NCBI GenBank assembly: GCA_025056955.1
Contig: JANWYL010000052.1
Location: 1 to 14,549, forward strand
Length of the DNA: 14,549 nt
Direction: 5' to 3'
Source: Sandaracinaceae bacterium
GTDB lineage: Bacteria > Myxococcota_A > Polyangia > Polyangiales > Sandaracinaceae
This document shows, piece after piece, positions 13,145 through 14,549 of this stretch. Position 1 is the stretch's first letter; each line of letters opens with the position of its first letter. Both the position numbers and the translations under genes were made by a program. The notes under the pieces were generated by a model that saw only the letters and a list, made by a program, of their open reading frames with translations, had not been told where the DNA came from and did not search any database.

Positions 13145-14549
13145 GTGAGGCAGTGGAGCAGGGCTTGGGTACTTCTTTGGGCTTGTTTGGGTGCTGCTTG
13201 CGGGGAGGGCCGGCGCCCTGTGAGGGTCGGAGACAGTGGGAGCGATGTTTCTTTGGACGCTCCTGTTTTCCCTGATGCCGCACCCATCGAATGCACCCGC
13301 AATGAGGATTGCCCAGACGATGGGGTGTTTTGCAATGGCGTTCTTGTGTGTCGGGATGGCCGCTGCCTGGCAGGGGGCATCCCCAGCTGTGACGATGGAA
13401 TCACTTGCACTGTCGACCGCTGCGATGCCGCGATGGACCGCTGCATCCATGTTCCCGACCGGCGCCTTTGCCCCTCCGATGCTTTCTGCCACCCCACCCG
13501 GGGCTGCATCACCGAGCAGCCATGCGAGTTTGATACAGATTGCGCCGATGATGGCATCTTCTGCAATGGACCAGAGACCTGTGTGATGGGGGTGTGCCGC
13601 AGCGCAGGGAGGCGCGATTGCGATGATGGGAATAGCTGCACGGTTGATACTTGTTCGGAAGAAATGAGGATGTGCGTCTCGACACCCTATCCAGACCACC
13701 TCACCAACATCATGCATTGCGGAAGCGGTGCAAACGATTGCCGCCCATGTCCATTGCCACCTGATGGCCGCAACCAAGTGGCGCTTTGCGTAAATGGTGC
13801 ATGCCAAATCGCATGCATGAGGGGCTTTGTTGACCTCGACGGCAACATGGACAATGGGTGTGAGTATCCATGCAAGGTGATGGGAGGAGTGGACCTGCCT
13901 GACGATGATTTTCGCGACACCAACTGTGATGGGATCGATGGTGATCGAATGCGGGCGGTCTTCGTTGCACCAAGTGGGGATGACGCCAACGATGGTCTAT
14001 CCCCCGATCGACCCCTCGCCACACTGAGGAGGGCGCTTCAAGTGGCGCAAGAGACTGGGCGAGATCAGGTGCTCGTCGTGTCGGCAAACCATGTGCTTGG
14101 GGACACCCTCGATCTCGTCAGTGGAGTGAGCATCTATGGCGGTTACGAAGCTGGATTCCGCAACAGAACCAACTCGCGCGCAACACTGACAAGCAGTGCA
14201 GAGATTGCGGTGAGGGCTCAAGGTTTAAGGGGAGGAGTTACGATCGATCGGGTAAACATCGTCACGATGGATCGAAGCAGCGGTGAGGGGCGAATGGCAG
14301 TTGGTCTTTTTGTGAGGGATTCAGGTGATCACTTGCGTTTGAGGTGGGTGAATGTGATTGCTGGAAGGGGTGGTGCTGGAGCGGACGGCAGAAATGGAGC
14401 CAGGGGAAGGGATGGTGGCCGCGGGATGGATGCAGTTGGACAGTCTGGGGGCGCAGGGGGTTCTCCAGGGGGTGGAATGGGAGCAAGCGGAAGATACCGA
14501 ATGGCTGGGCCAATGGGTCAGGCGGGTGAGCCTGGCTCCTGCGGAATGG
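13145..14549 (+). CDS. Cys-rich lipoprotein-like surface protein with DUF1565-like and Gly-rich regions (partial)
   Basis: This open frame runs 468 codons from a GTG with an excellent ribosome binding site to the right edge. The N-terminus is a short signal peptide (MRQWSRAWVLLWACLGAAC) with a lipoprotein-like cysteine at 19; Gly at -3 makes the lipobox imperfect and Cys14 is an alternative. An Asp/Pro/Ala-rich spacer follows, then two Cys-rich modules (residues 50-100 and 127-177) with identical cysteine spacing. After another Cys-rich stretch with FVDLDGNMDNGCEYPC, a DUF1565-like region starts at about 269 (AVFVAPSGDDANDGLSPDRP), the usual opening of a right-handed beta-helix. From about 406 the sequence is rich in Gly with collagen-like triplets. 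This architecture is frequent in Myxococcota cell-surface proteins of unknown function. The 3' end, and any C-terminal anchor, are outside the window. Confidence 0.85.
   Translation, partial: MRQWSRAWVLLWACLGAACGEGRRPVRVGDSGSDVSLDAPVFPDAAPIECTRNEDCPDDGVFCNGVLVCRDGRCLAGGIPSCDDGITCTVDRCDAAMDRCIHVPDRRLCPSDAFCHPTRGCITEQPCEFDTDCADDGIFCNGPETCVMGVCRSAGRRDCDDGNSCTVDTCSEEMRMCVSTPYPDHLTNIMHCGSGANDCRPCPLPPDGRNQVALCVNGACQIACMRGFVDLDGNMDNGCEYPCKVMGGVDLPDDDFRDTNCDGIDGDRMRAVFVAPSGDDANDGLSPDRPLATLRRALQVAQETGRDQVLVVSANHVLGDTLDLVSGVSIYGGYEAGFRNRTNSRATLTSSAEIAVRAQGLRGGVTIDRVNIVTMDRSSGEGRMAVGLFVRDSGDHLRLRWVNVIAGRGGAGADGRNGARGRDGGRGMDAVGQSGGAGGSPGGGMGASGRYRMAGPMGQAGEPGSCGM
13292..13444 (+). repeat. Cys-rich module, copy 1
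   Basis: Encodes 51 residues with nine cysteines at module positions 1, 7, 14, 20, 25, 33, 39, 44 and 51, including DDGVFCNG and CDDGITCTVDRC. It is the first of two copies in the lipoprotein-like protein, 231 nt apart start to start. Confidence 0.8.
13523..13675 (+). repeat. Cys-rich module, copy 2
   Basis: Encodes 51 residues with cysteines at exactly the same nine positions as copy 1, including DDGIFCNG and CDDGNSCTVDTC. The conserved spacing indicates a duplicated disulfide-bonded fold; other positions have diverged. Confidence 0.8.

Noticed and set aside
13076..13807. Minus-strand open frames over the Cys-rich gene
   Set aside because: The plus-strand frame has a strong ribosome binding site, a signal peptide and a regular cysteine pattern; the minus frames are shadows.
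1..14549. tRNA, rRNA, CRISPR array, insertion sequence, prophage or defence genes
   Set aside because: Looked for and not seen; every gap is short and all substantial frames fit the listed genes.

Overview
The window looks like chromosomal DNA of a Myxococcota (former Deltaproteobacteria) bacterium of moderate GC content. The evidence is the combination of an AgmX/PglI-type protein, a secreted trypsin-like protease ending in a MYXO-CTERM-like tail, a matrixin-type metalloprotease, a Hanks-type kinase fused to a receiver domain, and a Cys-rich lipoprotein with a DUF1565-like region and a Gly-rich region. No tRNA, rRNA, CRISPR array, transposase or phage gene is visible. Coding density is high and no gene-free stretch reaches 300 bp.

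Layout. (1) 1-1879, minus strand: an amidase-signature hydrolase followed by the N-terminal part of an Rv2578c/PA0069-type radical SAM protein that runs off the left edge. (2) 1970-3082, plus strand: tryptophan 2,3-dioxygenase, divergent from the amidase. (3) 3106-8328, minus strand: a six-gene run, in transcription order AgmX/PglI-like exported protein, FtsB-like division protein, UvrD/PcrA helicase, SctS (FliQ family), SctT (FliR family) and an exported alpha/beta hydrolase. It converges on the dioxygenase gene. (4) 8490-10933, plus strand: two exported proteases, a trypsin-like serine protease with a PPC-like domain and a C-terminal anchor, then a matrixin-like zinc protease. (5) 10889-11665, minus strand: a small Hpt-receiver protein, divergent from a Ser/Thr kinase-receiver protein at 11724-13079, plus strand. 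(6) 13145 to the right edge, plus strand: a large Cys-rich lipoprotein-like surface protein, incomplete.

How the parts may work together. The Hpt-receiver and kinase-receiver genes share a 58-bp divergent control region and together encode Hpt, two receivers and a Ser/Thr kinase but no histidine kinase. They look like a module coupling a phosphorelay to Ser/Thr phosphorylation. The sctS-sctT pair has no sctR, sctU or sctV beside it and sits inside a division, repair and envelope gene run, so it is either an orphan pair or a piece of a scattered export apparatus. The two secreted proteases and the Cys-rich lipoprotein fit a predatory or saprophytic surface repertoire. The lipoprotein gene has a strong Shine-Dalgarno that a 10-bp hairpin could partly mask. 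The most unusual items are the kinase/phosphorelay pair and the orphan export-gate pair. Nothing in the window can be asserted to be a wholly new system.
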